Assembly (NCBI GenBank): GCA_019918135.1
Contig: WBZZ01005644.1
Location: forward strand, 62,001 to 126,000
DNA: 64,000 nucleotides
Origin: Paulinella micropora
Lineage: Eukaryota; Cercozoa; Imbricatea; Euglyphida; Paulinellidae
Reading direction: 5' to 3'
This document shows, in pieces, positions 1 to 8,632 of this stretch (position 1 is its first letter; every line of letters starts with the position of its first letter). The notes beneath the pieces were generated by a model. The model searched no databases and was not told the origin of the DNA. It saw only the letters and a program-made list of their open reading frames with translations. A program made the position numbers and the translations under genes.

Positions 1-540
1 CGAGCAAGGGGTCTGATCTTGAACCGCCACCCTTAATATCAATTATTTTAATTCCAAAAGAAAAGAGAGCAGATGGAGCAGACTGGCGTAGGGGGGGGGT
101 TTGGGTTCGTGTTTGCCTTGAGAAAAAGAAACTGTACAGAAATTTGTGTGCGTAACGCTGAAAGAAAAGCGTAGACGCAAGGTTTTGTATGGGTCTCGTC
201 AGAAAGAGACCACTCTTTCTTTTTTTACTACTTTCTTTACCTCACTCACCTCTTTTTTTCTCTTGTGTTTTCCCTCTGATTTGATTTGCTAGCTCTCTTG
301 GCTTAAGAGGAGAGGATAAACAGCTGACCCCTCTATCGACGCGGGCCTAGGCGGGGGTCTCTGGACGGAGCAGTGGCAATCCGCAGCCCCCCAGAGACCT
401 TTTCGCCGCCCACTGCCTTCATTCTCTTTTTTTGTGTGCCTTTTTTCTGTCTTGATGAATTTAGAATTTTTGATTTTTTTAACTTTGACAAGAGGTAAGG
501 GGAGGGAGGGATGTGTGTAAAAATTTCGTCCTTGAACCCG
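1..540. other. Non-coding left edge
   Basis: No convincing gene is seen. The stretch is rich in T- and pyrimidine-tracts and holds a G9 run near 90. The short open frames here have no recognisable protein features. Confidence 0.5.
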
Positions 541-1060
541 CACCCCTACCCCTGCTCGGGCGGGTTTTTTTTTCTTTTTTTTCCAACCCCGCCCTCCCTA
601 CACCCCCCGCGGTTTATGTCTCAGCGCCTCTAGAAAAAAAAACGCGACACGGCGCTGGAGCGCAGCCGGCCCCGCCTGAGCTAGGGCTCATGTGCTGAGT
701 CGGGGCGCGCTTGGCACCAAGCCCCTGCTCCGACAGCTCCGACCCCTGCTCGGACGGGTTTTTTTTTTCTTTTTTTTTCCAACCCCGCCCCCTACACCCC
801 CCGCGGTTTATGTCTCAGCGCCTCTAGAAAAAAAAACGCGACGCGGCGCTGGAGCGCAGCCGGCCCCGCCTGAGCTATGGCTCATGTGCTGAGTCGGGGC
901 GCGCTTGGCACCAAGCCACTGCTCCGACAGCTCCGACCCCTGCTCGGACGGGTTTTTTTTTCTTTTTTTTCCAACCCCGCCCCCTACACCCCCCGCGGTT
1001 TATGTCTCAGCGCCTCTAGAAAAAAAACGCGACATGGCGCTGGAGCGCAGCACTGCTTGT
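541..1060. repeat. Tandem ~195-bp repeat, 2.6 copies
   Basis: Three head-to-tail copies start near 545, 740 and 935. Each has a CTGCTCGG-GGG block, a T-rich tract with a single C, a CCGCGGTTTATG motif (about 609, 804 and 996) and a TCTAGAAAAAA motif. Copies differ mainly in homopolymer length. Function is unknown; a terminal or subterminal repeat of the element is one possibility because it lies outside the first recognisable gene. Confidence 0.8.
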
Positions 1061-1149
1061 CAGACCCCCGCTTAGGTCGTGACGTTTGGAGAAGCGCGTG
1101 GAGGAAAGGAGCAAGCGCTTTGGCATACCGGTTGCATTGAAAGCGAAAC

Positions 1150-2511
1150 ATGCGCACTTTTTCCTCGCATGAGCTCTGCCTCCATGCGCAGCGACTGGGT
1201 CAGTTTCAGAAACGGTTCCTTCAACATCAAGACGCTGGAGTACAGGACCTGGAAGACTTCAAGGCAAAAGGTGAGCAGCCCCCGTTTACCGATCACTTCT
1301 ACGACGCGGAGATAGATTTCGCAAAGCTCGCGGAGGCGGATCAACACTGCGATGAGTGGCTGACCGCTCTTTGGGCCGAAACGCTCAATCTGCAACTCAG
1401 TCCAGACATGTTCTTTATTTTCGAGGTGCTGGTGGGCCGGCTGATGTACCCGGTGGGGTCATACGACGGGTGGCAGGTGATGCCGTTCCTCTTAGGCTCG
1501 GCGGGTATCACCTGGGGCACCGTGCTTGAAATCCCGCCGAGGCTGAAAGCGCCGGGCAAGGTCGGGGTGATGAACAAATGCACAGAGGAGAAGTTCGGTC
1601 TGGAAAGCCTGTATCAAAAGGAGCTTGTTATGTGCCTGGACCTGCCACGAGATTTTGCCAGCGTGATGGATCAGGCTACGATGCAGAGCACGATTTTGGG
1701 AGAAGACGTGGCCGTCCCTCGCAAGCACAAGACGGCAGTGACAAATCTGACCTGGTCGCCCCTGTCGTTGTAGCCGGCAACATTATCCTCAACTACAACG
1801 ATGAACAAGGGCAGTGGAAGCGGCGGCTTGCGTTATTTCTTTGGGCCAACACAACCAGAGATATACCGAGAGCCGCATGAACGTGCTGGCGCGCTTCCTG
1901 CACGAGGGGTCCCGAGAACACGGGGTGATCTCAGACAAAGGACGCCTGACGGAATGGTCAACATTTGTTTCGGTGTATGCGAATTACTTGAAAGAGCTGA
2001 AACAGTCCTATAACAAGGCTTTGGATGATGTCCCCCTCGCGGCCTTGCACGGCAATGGCTATAAGGTGTTTCCTCCGCGCAGCCAAGGCTTACGGGATCG
2101 TGAACATGCGCATTGTGCCTCGCGCGGAATTCGACCGGTGGCTTAGCAGTACAGAAGAAGCCAGCTCGGAATCGAAGCTTGGCGAGAGCTCCAGCGAGAG
2201 CCCCGCGCGAGGACCTCAGCGTCAGGGAGTGGCTCTCGCGCGGGCTAGTGGCCTTGGCAGGGGAGCGAGCAGACAGCGAAACGATCAGGCACGCGACCGA
2301 GGAGATGTTGAGGGCGGAGCGCAGGGCGGAGCGCAGGCGCGTGTGCAAGATCGCCGGCATCAAGAACTGGAATGCCTTGAAAAAAAAGTACAAGAAAGCA
2401 CAAAAGAGAAAGGGCCAAGACCGGCAAGCGCAGGAGTCGTCTTCCAAAAAACCCCGGCCGTCGGCTGAAGAGGAAGCTGCGGAAAAGTACCCTTTGGTTA
2501 CAAATAGGTAA
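1150..2511 (+). pseudogene. SF3 (D5-like) primase-helicase remnant
   Basis: The translated fragments resemble the C-terminal half of D5-like superfamily 3 helicases, which unwind DNA at replication origins in large DNA viruses. Seen in order: a D5_N-like helical stretch, a block reading GRLMYPVGSYDGWQVMPFL, a degraded Walker A, a B-like block (LYQKELVMCLDL), a region ending in RKHKTAV, and the sensor/arginine-finger block (VVVAGNIILN...WKRRLALFLW). The frame changes near 1,760 (a C4 run where one more C would keep frame), near 1,850, near 2,065 and near 2,215. Walker A reads GSAGITWGT, so the invariant Lys is missing. The N-terminal primase part is absent. From 2,000 onward the sequence is the start of the duplicated block. 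Family assignment is good; function is probably lost. Unrecognised introns might explain some, not all, frame changes. Confidence 0.7.
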
Positions 2512-2599
2512 GCACCAGAACAGCCTGGCCTTGCACAGAGGTAAGTCTGGCGTATTCATGCTCATTTGTAGCCAAATGCCTATTACTGCTTTTTTGGCC

Positions 2600-2944
2600 T
2601 CACTAGCCCTTGGTAAACCCAGCGTGTGTGTGTGTGTGTGTGTGTGTGCAGGCGCGCGCCGGATCTTTGGGGAGGGTGCCGTGGGCAGTGCGGTTGCTAA
2701 GAAAGGAGCAGCACGTCGAGAACTTGTTTAGTTTCATTAAAACATTCTTTCCTTTTGTGAAGAAATACGAGCTAGCGCCGCTGGGAGCGCAAACAAGCTG
2801 CGTGACGTGAGCGCCATAATCGATTCTCAGGAACGGAGTGTTGTTTTTAATTAAAAGTTGCTTCGTGTGGGCCTTCATGCTGTGCAGGGGAAGGGACGCC
2901 CCCCCCCCCCCCCTCATTTCCTCCCCGCCCCCCACACACCCCCC

Positions 2945-2988
<44 letters not shown>

Positions 2989-3066
2989 ACACTTTGGAAG
3001 TTCCTTCGAGCCTAGTTATTAAATCAAACATGCCCCCCCCTGAACACAGGTGACAACGCTTGCTGG
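2600..3066 (+). promoter_or_regulatory. TG, poly-C and CT tracts upstream of 3,067 gene
   Basis: Holds a (TG)n tract at about 2,622-2,649, a C16 run at about 2,891-2,906 and a (CT)n tract at about 2,946-2,985, followed by the start codon 80 bases on. The same poly-C plus CT arrangement precedes several other genes in the element, so it is a candidate promoter or polypyrimidine/leader signal. Copy B carries shorter versions. Confidence 0.4.
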
Positions 3067-4065
3067 ATGAATAACCAATTACCTGTCCCGCCTCCTCCTC
3101 CTCGGAACAGGCCAGCCTTGGCCATCTCCAAGAGAAAACAAAGTGCCAAAGCGGGAATCAAGGTTACCATAAGCACTAAACCGGACTTTGAACCAGGGCC
3201 GAATCCATATCGATATATCAATCTAAACGGCCTTGGAGCCGAGGAACTAGCGGCTTTGCGAACACTGCTGAACAACCAAGCTGGCCCCCAAGCCAACAAA
3301 CCAGCGCCCAGGCTGGTCTTCCAAATGAACGATGGCCTCCATACCAACCCACAGGCAGAAGCGCGTTGGGAAATCGGGGGGCCAGCAGTGCCAATAATTG
3401 ACGACTGGGTCCACCAGGTAGCCGACGAGCTACCCCGCCTACGACCTTCTCTGACCGACCCCCCGGTGGCGTGGCTGGCGCTACCAGTGTCAGGCCAGGA
3501 CGCGAACAACGCTAGCAGTGCGACGAAGCACACGCTTGGCGTCATCAGCGTCGTCTCTGCCGGCGGGCAGTCGTCGTCAGATAAAAACGCGACCAAGCTG
3601 CTGGCCCTTTCGCCGATGCCAACCCCTCCCACCTTTGTCAAAGTAAACAAAAGTTACACGACACGCGCATATGCCCTGGTTGAACCTCACCACAACCTCC
3701 GCGTTGTGCTCAACTGCCTATTTCGGTATATGACTCCAGGGGCTTCTGGAGCAGAGAGACCGCTCCGCACTAACCTAGGAAAAAACGTGGAAATACGTTG
3801 TACTTGCGCTTATGTTTACCAGCGGGTGAATGGCGCGCTACGTGAATATTTGTTACAACCCAAAAGCGGCCGACCTTGGCAGAGCATTTCGTCGAGCCGA
3901 TCTTGGAATGGCATTTCCCCCTCCGAGCCTGCCACGCTTCGGATGCTACTAGAAACAAAAAACCCGCCGGTATTGGCCAACACCGGTATTCCGCTCAGGA
4001 CCATCATTACCTGTGGTGGGGCTCTGGTGCTATTCGACCAGCTTTTTCTAGTGAGGACGTCATAA
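3067..4065 (+). CDS. Orphan 332-aa protein (copy A, intact)
   Basis: An uninterrupted frame starts at an ATG 15 bases after an in-frame-neutral GTGACA and ends TAA, followed within 30 bases by TTTTTAATAAC, a likely 3'-end signal. I do not recognise the family. The N-terminus is Pro-rich (PVPPPPPRNRPA), the middle is acidic/hydrophilic with few motifs, and the C-terminal third has two Cys (CTCAYVY) and a hydrophobic end (GGALVLFDQLFLV). No signal peptide or clear membrane helix is seen. Upstream is a poly-C/CT tract. Its tandem copy at 12,144 is frameshifted, so this is probably the working copy, if either is expressed. Confidence 0.65.
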   Translation: MNNQLPVPPPPPRNRPALAISKRKQSAKAGIKVTISTKPDFEPGPNPYRYINLNGLGAEELAALRTLLNNQAGPQANKPAPRLVFQMNDGLHTNPQAEARWEIGGPAVPIIDDWVHQVADELPRLRPSLTDPPVAWLALPVSGQDANNASSATKHTLGVISVVSAGGQSSSDKNATKLLALSPMPTPPTFVKVNKSYTTRAYALVEPHHNLRVVLNCLFRYMTPGASGAERPLRTNLGKNVEIRCTCAYVYQRVNGALREYLLQPKSGRPWQSISSSRSWNGISPSEPATLRMLLETKNPPVLANTGIPLRTIITCGGALVLFDQLFLVRTS

Positions 4066-4144
4066 TCTAAAAGGCTGCGAGTTTTTAATAACATTTTTGT
4101 AAAATACTTTCTTTGCCAAAAAAAAATGAAAAGAATCCGGAATA

Positions 4145-4973
4145 CTATTTTACCCGCACTACACAGTCGCGCTTGTGTATGGTGAGTCCGCTAGCTGTCA
4201 CGAACTTTTGGCTGCATTCATCGCAAGCGTAAGGCCTCTCGTGCGCATCGCGCGCGTGCTGTGCCAGCTTGCTGGCCGTCGTGAACTTTCTGTTGCACCT
4301 GTCGCAGTCGTAAGGCGTCTCGCCCCTGTGCGCACGGCGCTTGTGCCTGGCGAGCTCGTCAAGCTTGGCGAACCTTCTATTGCACTGGTCACAGGCGTAA
4401 GGCTTCTCGCCTGTGTGCGCACGGCGCTTGTGCTGTGTCAGATTGCTAGATGTCGTAAACTTGCTGTCACACTCAGCGCAGCCGTAAGGCTTCTCCCGTA
4501 TGCACGCGCTTGTGCACAGTGAGATTGCTAGCTTGCGCAAACTTGCTGTCGCACTGGGTGCAGGCGTAAGGCTTCTCGCCCGTGTGCACGCGCCTGTGAT
4601 TGGTGAGCTCGCCAGATCCCGCAAACCTGCTGCCGCACTCATCGCAGGGGTAAGGCTTTTCGCCCGTGTGCGCACGGCGTCTGTGATCCGTGAGCTCGCC
4701 AGATCCTGCAAAACTGCTGCCGCACTCGTCGCAGGCATAGGGCTTCTCGCCCGTGTGCGCGCGGCGCTTGTGTTCTGCGAGATTGCCAGAGTTCGCAAAC
4801 TTTCTGGCGCACCAGTCGCAGGCGTGAAGCCTGCGGCTGGGTTGTGAAGCCTCAGCGCCGCTGTCGGGCCTTTCGACTCCGGGCCTCCTCTCTACGTAGC
4901 TCTCTGCTTCGCCTAGGCATCTCCTCTTATAGGGGCGCGGGGTTGTGGATGAGGCCTGCCTTTTTGACCGCAT
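4145..4973 (-). pseudogene. Eight-finger C2H2 zinc-finger protein, frameshifted (A)
   Basis: Reading leftward from the ATG at 4,973, a basic N-terminus (about 48 residues) is followed by eight C2H2 fingers of the classical Krueppel type, joined by TGEKPY-like linkers. Fingers 1-4 are in one frame. Two bases are missing in the linker codons near 4,497 relative to neighbouring linkers, and fingers 5-8 continue in another frame. Finger 8 ends in Cys instead of the last His (KRDC), so it is C2HC-like or dead. C2H2 arrays bind DNA, so a transcription factor role is expected. Both tandem copies share the lesion; it predates the duplication or is a repeated sequencing error. If the break is real, only a four-finger protein of 166 aa is made. 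Confidence 0.8.
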
Positions 4974-5137
4974 CCTGGTCTCTTTTCTGCGTTTTGTTTT
5001 TGTGTTGCAGAGGCAAGACGGAGGAGGGGAAGGGGAGGGGTTCCAACAGAGTACAAAGGAAAGAGAGGGAGGGGAGTGCAGGGAGGAGGCGCACCCCCCC
5101 CCCCCTCTCTCTCTCTCTCGGACAGGACATTGTGTTT

Positions 5138-5215
5138 ATGGCTTACAAGAAGGAAATCGACGAGGCAGATGTGCCAAACATGGAAAGCCTGACTTTCGAC
5201 GAGCTCAAGAACTAA
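5138..5215 (+). CDS. Possible 25-aa peptide (A)
   Basis: A short frame (MAYKKEIDEADVPNM...) begins 18 bases after a poly-C/CT tract ending in CGGACAG and stops before the shared 3' signal at 5,240-5,275. It could be a micro-protein or the last exon of a spliced gene, because the preceding CT tract plus ACAG resembles a splice acceptor. No family recognised. Confidence 0.25.
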   Translation: MAYKKEIDEADVPNMESLTFDELKN

Positions 5216-5291
5216 GCTTCATTCCGTTTGCAAGTATTAAGACTTTGTCTAGATTTTTTTATTAATTAAAAAAAATCTTTCCCGGCCGGAG
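5216..5291. terminator. Bidirectional 3'-end signal
   Basis: The 76 bases between two converging reading frames hold an AT-rich near-palindrome, AGATTTTTTTATTAATTAA followed by AAAAAAATCT at about 5,250-5,278. It supplies TTTATT/AATAAA-like signals on both strands. The same layout lies in copy B (14,289-14,364). Confidence 0.5.
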
Positions 5292-5846
5292 CTATGTCTG
5301 CTCTGGCTCGGCCCAGCGGTTTTCGGCGCGGACGGCCTCTTCTTCTTCTGGAGTGAAATCGTTCTGGATGTTGAAGGTCTCTCGTATCTGTTCTGTTGTT
5401 TTGCCTTTGATCATTGTCGCAACCTTGGCGCACGTCAGGTCGAGCAGAGGCTTGATGTCCATGTAGTTGGCGGCTAGGATCAAGTCAAAGAGAGTCTCCC
5501 GATCAACATCGACGAATTTCGCGTCCCAGTCGCCGACTAACTCTGCCAGGTTAGCGCTCCTAAGCGGCTTTTCGATCTCCAGCGGCTTATCGTCAGCTAC
5601 ATGCCGCTGGAGGTACTTGACCACAAGAGACAGGATGCCGCTCTTGACCTCTGGCAGAGGGATTATGGACTCTCCCTTGTCTCCCTCGACCATTGTTTTG
5701 ACCAGCTCGGACATTAGGGCCGCTTTCTTGGCAATTGGAAACAACTTTTTGTCTTGGGACTCCAGCTGCAAATTTTCGTCGTCCTCTCCTTCGCCATCCA
5801 GCCCCGTGACGGTCGGCTTATCCTCTTCAAACAGCGACTGAGACAT
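5292..5846 (-). CDS. SKP1: Skp1-like SCF ubiquitin-ligase adaptor (A)
   Basis: A 184-aa protein starting at the ATG at 5,846. Skp1 joins Cullin-1 to F-box proteins in SCF E3 ligases in the nucleus and cytosol. The N-terminal POZ-like fold is present after a ~15-residue acidic extension, including a long acidic loop (DGEGEDDENLQL). The C-terminal F-box-binding helices are strikingly conserved: LFDLILAANYMDIKPLLDL, then IRETFNIQNDFTPEEEEA and a final ENRWAE. Length is slightly above the usual ~160 aa. It was probably captured from a host. F-box-like genes occur in the same element (45,049-46,931 and 47,075-47,687), so a self-encoded SCF adaptor pair is plausible. Upstream is a poly-C/CA tract shared with the divergent 508-aa gene. 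Confidence 0.93.
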   Translation of the reverse strand: MSQSLFEEDKPTVTGLDGEGEDDENLQLESQDKKLFPIAKKAALMSELVKTMVEGDKGESIIPLPEVKSGILSLVVKYLQRHVADDKPLEIEKPLRSANLAELVGDWDAKFVDVDRETLFDLILAANYMDIKPLLDLTCAKVATMIKGKTTEQIRETFNIQNDFTPEEEEAVRAENRWAEPEQT

Positions 5847-6099
5847 CGTGATGGAGCTCGCGGCCTGTCGGGCAGATAAAAGCCAAAAAAGATGTACTAC
5901 AAAAAAAAGGTGCTGGGGGAGAGTGTGTGTGTGGGAGGGGGGGGGGGGGGGAGTGCTCCCCCCCCCCCCCCGCCCCTCCTTTTTTCGGGAGGGAGAGGAG
6001 AAGTGCTCCCCTTTGCCCCCCCCCAGGAGGAAGAGCTTTATCATACGTGTTTATAAGAGATTCTAGGTTAGCTACTCGCACACACACCCACACGCTGAT
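5847..6099. promoter_or_regulatory. Divergent promoter region, poly-G/poly-C
   Basis: Lies between the Skp1 start (minus) and the 508-aa gene start (plus). It holds a GT-rich tract, a G15 run beside a C14 run (about 5,937-5,971), a GGGAGGGAGAGG block and a TATAAGAGATT motif at about 6,052. G- and C-runs facing each other could form a hairpin or quadruplex. Run lengths differ between copies A and B. Confidence 0.4.
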
Positions 6100-7626
6100 A
6101 TGTTCCGACAAAAAAAACGCCCCTCAGTGAATTGCGCGATCCATTCTGGGCCTGCAGAAAGTAACTTGGACAAGGAGCTTTTAGGTGTAGGGGACTGGCA
6201 AGCCGTGTTCAAGAGGAACCCGCCTGTTTATACTGGCTCTGCGCAGGGGATTTTTGCGACCGGAACAGCGGCAGTTAGGGCAAATGTTTTTCTCGAAGAA
6301 CTGAACAAACTCATGAAATACGAAAGAATTCCAAGCAGAAAGCATCATCTGTGGAACTTGGAAGAAAAGGAACCAATATCAGGCCTGGGAAAGCAAGAAT
6401 TTATAAACATGGCTAACCCAAGCCTGATTCCTGAAAATAAGGACGGCAATTTGGACTTTTCTGTAGCAACCTGCTGCCGAGAAGATCTGGCAAAGCTTAT
6501 CCAACGGAAGAATAATGGCGAATGGGACTCTGCGGACATTGTCGTGCATGAAGATTTTGTACTGCTCAAGCAAATGTTAACTTTATACAAAGCAAAGCCT
6601 GCAACAGAAGAAATCAACAATATTTTTTGGGAGGTAAGAGTCCGGCTGCTGTTGCACAAAGAAACAAACGGATTTGTATCACCGGTGCTGCGCGCCTTTG
6701 TTGCCTACACTAAAGAAAACTACGCAAAAAAAAGGGATCCCGTCTACTACATCTGCCTGCCCGTAGCAGGCACAGACTTCTCCTTCTCTGATCCGGGTGT
6801 CGTGGAAAAAGTTCGCCAGCAATTTTTACTAGACCTTGCCACAGAAAGAAACGTGTTGAGCAAAGAACACTTGCTTTATCTGGACACGCGCGGGCGCCGC
6901 TATGCGTACAACAAGGAGATACAAGCAATCCGATGTGCAGACTGGGACTACACGCGCATGATCCACATCAAGCCTGTATGTGTCAATGCTAGAAGATCTG
7001 ATCAAGTGCATTCTTTTCTGCAAAAATTGCAAGAATCACCAAGAAAAAATCCGAGTGTAAACGAGGTAGTCAAGTTTACCAACGCAATCAGCTTCTACTG
7101 TGGCTGGTGGTTAGAGGAGGCAGAGAAGGAGGGCAGAAAGGAGAATGGATGCTTACTTTGGTTGCAAGTGGTCAACTCGTTGCACAAAGAGGTTGTAAAC
7201 GAAGATGGCTCTGTGGAGAAAAAGAAGCAGGTATGTGCTTTATGGTGCGCAGACCTTCTGACGCAGGGCAGAGACAGCCCCTTCTTGGTTTGGTATCAGT
7301 ATATGCAAGAAGGTGGTGCAGAGTGGCTTAAGACAGAGTTGTACGACAAGAACAATATGTCTTTATTTCCCTACCTCTTCAGATACGGTCTCCTCGAAAA
7401 AGCAGGTGATTACTCAGAGGGAAAATACCAGCTAGCCTCTCCGTGCAGAATTGTGCAAGACAAGGACGTAACAAACAAAGCTCTGTATAATTCTATCTTA
7501 TCTACCCTCCCAGATGGCCAGGTTGCAAGGCATAACGTTTTCTGCTACCTGGCAGAAGAGATGTGCGAGCTAGTGCTCAAGCACATGCAAAGAGAATGTA
7601 CCAGCGCGGTCTTAAAAGTAAAATAA
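6100..7626 (+). CDS. Orphan 508-aa protein (A)
   Basis: One uninterrupted frame from ATG to TAA, identical in both copies. I do not recognise the family. It is a soluble-looking, mixed-charge protein with a basic N-terminus (MFRQKKRPS), aromatic clusters (FYCGWWLEEAEKEG; PFLVWYQYMQEGG) and no signal peptide, zinc cluster or membrane helix. Codon usage is less GC-rich than the flanking kinase and nuclease genes, suggesting a different origin or age. The stop is followed by GTTTTTAATTCATAAC, a likely 3'-end signal. It converges with the Rab gene across a G-run. Its intact frame, while neighbours are broken, argues for recent function. Confidence 0.75.
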   Translation: MFRQKKRPSVNCAIHSGPAESNLDKELLGVGDWQAVFKRNPPVYTGSAQGIFATGTAAVRANVFLEELNKLMKYERIPSRKHHLWNLEEKEPISGLGKQEFINMANPSLIPENKDGNLDFSVATCCREDLAKLIQRKNNGEWDSADIVVHEDFVLLKQMLTLYKAKPATEEINNIFWEVRVRLLLHKETNGFVSPVLRAFVAYTKENYAKKRDPVYYICLPVAGTDFSFSDPGVVEKVRQQFLLDLATERNVLSKEHLLYLDTRGRRYAYNKEIQAIRCADWDYTRMIHIKPVCVNARRSDQVHSFLQKLQESPRKNPSVNEVVKFTNAISFYCGWWLEEAEKEGRKENGCLLWLQVVNSLHKEVVNEDGSVEKKKQVCALWCADLLTQGRDSPFLVWYQYMQEGGAEWLKTELYDKNNMSLFPYLFRYGLLEKAGDYSEGKYQLASPCRIVQDKDVTNKALYNSILSTLPDGQVARHNVFCYLAEEMCELVLKHMQRECTSAVLKVK

Positions 7627-7723
7627 GTGTTTTTAATTCATAACAACTTGAAAGGTTTTTTCACAGTCCGCGCCAGCAAGAGGAAAGGGTGTGAGGGGGG
7701 GGGGGGGGGGGGTGTGTGGAGGA
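7627..7723. other. Short spacer with G17 run
   Basis: Between the converging 508-aa and Rab genes; contains a long G-run at about 7,696-7,712 (shorter in copy B). The pure G tract is a likely slippage site. Confidence 0.5.
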
Positions 7724-8418
7724 CTACAGGGCTGCGCAACAGCCGCCAAAAGCTGGCTCGGCAGGGCGCGCGAGTGATATAGGCGCCGTCGTCAACGCGC
7801 GAGCGGGGTCCGAGTACAGATCGCCCCAGAGTTCCCGGCGCTTGCCCACCGCCAGCGCGAGGTACTCATCTAACTTTTGCTGGAGTTCTTTGTGCGTGCT
7901 GCGGACCGCGCTGGTACAACAATGGTCTGCAAAAACCTGGTTTATAATCCCCTGGTACCGCGCGACGGCGGCCGTTGTGTCGGCGTGAGCAATGTCCTGC
8001 TTGCAGCCGACCAGCACCAGCTGGCAATGCTCGGGCAGGATCGTTTGTACCCTGCTGAGCCAGTGGCCAAGCGCGTCGGCCACGCTGGCGGGGTTGCTGC
8101 GGTCGTAGCACACCAGCGCCACGTCGGCGTTCTTCCACAGGTTATGGACAATGTTTGCAAACCTTTCTTGCCCCGCCGTGTCCCAAATACACACCGAGTA
8201 TTCTTGGCCATAGATCACCTTTTTATGCAACAGCTTGAAGTCAACGCCCACAGTGGGCGGGCGCTGAGCCCCCGCCGCCGCGTTGACGACGGGCTTCTTG
8301 TTGTCTGTCAGCTTTTCCAACAGGCAGGTCTTGCCCGCGCCTGAGGGCCCCAAAAAACAACCTTGAGCCTGGGCACAAACCCACGGACTCCGCTCCGCGC
8401 TTGCCCGCCCTGCCACAT
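7724..8418 (-). pseudogene. Rab-type small GTPase with T-run frameshift (A)
   Basis: Rab GTPases cycle between GDP and GTP on membranes and direct vesicle traffic. All G boxes are visible: G1 GPSGAGKTCLL, G2 Thr in PPTVGVDF, G3 WDTAGQERF, G4 CKQD (usually NKxD) and G5 TSA. The C-terminus ends GGCCAAL, a CCxxx-type prenylation signal. The natural start seems to be the ATG at 8,418, giving a short leader then LKVVF; but a T6 run (A6 on the plus strand, 8,352-8,357) puts the P-loop in another frame, and one more T would join them. Both tandem copies share this, so it is an old lesion, a repeated homopolymer error, or the start lies elsewhere. The region upstream of the ATG is strongly pyrimidine-rich. 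Confidence 0.85.
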
Positions 8419-8632
8419 ATTGTGGCTCGCCGGAGGGGAAGAGAAAGAGAGAGAAAAAGGGGAAGAAAAGAGAAGGGAAGCACAAAGTGGGGAAGAGGGA
8501 GAGGACAAGAAGGACAAAAGGGAGGGGAAGGTGGAGGAGGGACAGACCTAAGCGGGGCACGCGGTATAAGTGGGGCAGCCAAAGACAAAAAGAAAACACG
8601 CAAACAGGCGGGAGAAGGACGAGGAGAAATAA
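8419..8632. promoter_or_regulatory. Purine-rich divergent promoter region
   Basis: Between the Rab start (minus) and kinase start (plus). The plus strand is almost pure purine (GGAAGAGAAAGAGAG blocks) from about 8,442 to 8,545, so the minus strand offers a long polypyrimidine tract before the Rab ATG. GTATAAGTGGGG near 8,561 is a possible TATA element for the kinase. Confidence 0.35.

Noticed and set aside
1833-2447. Long minus-strand frame opposite the helicase remnant
   Set aside because: It is Arg/Ser/Pro-rich shadow translation, while the plus strand carries clear SF3 helicase motifs.
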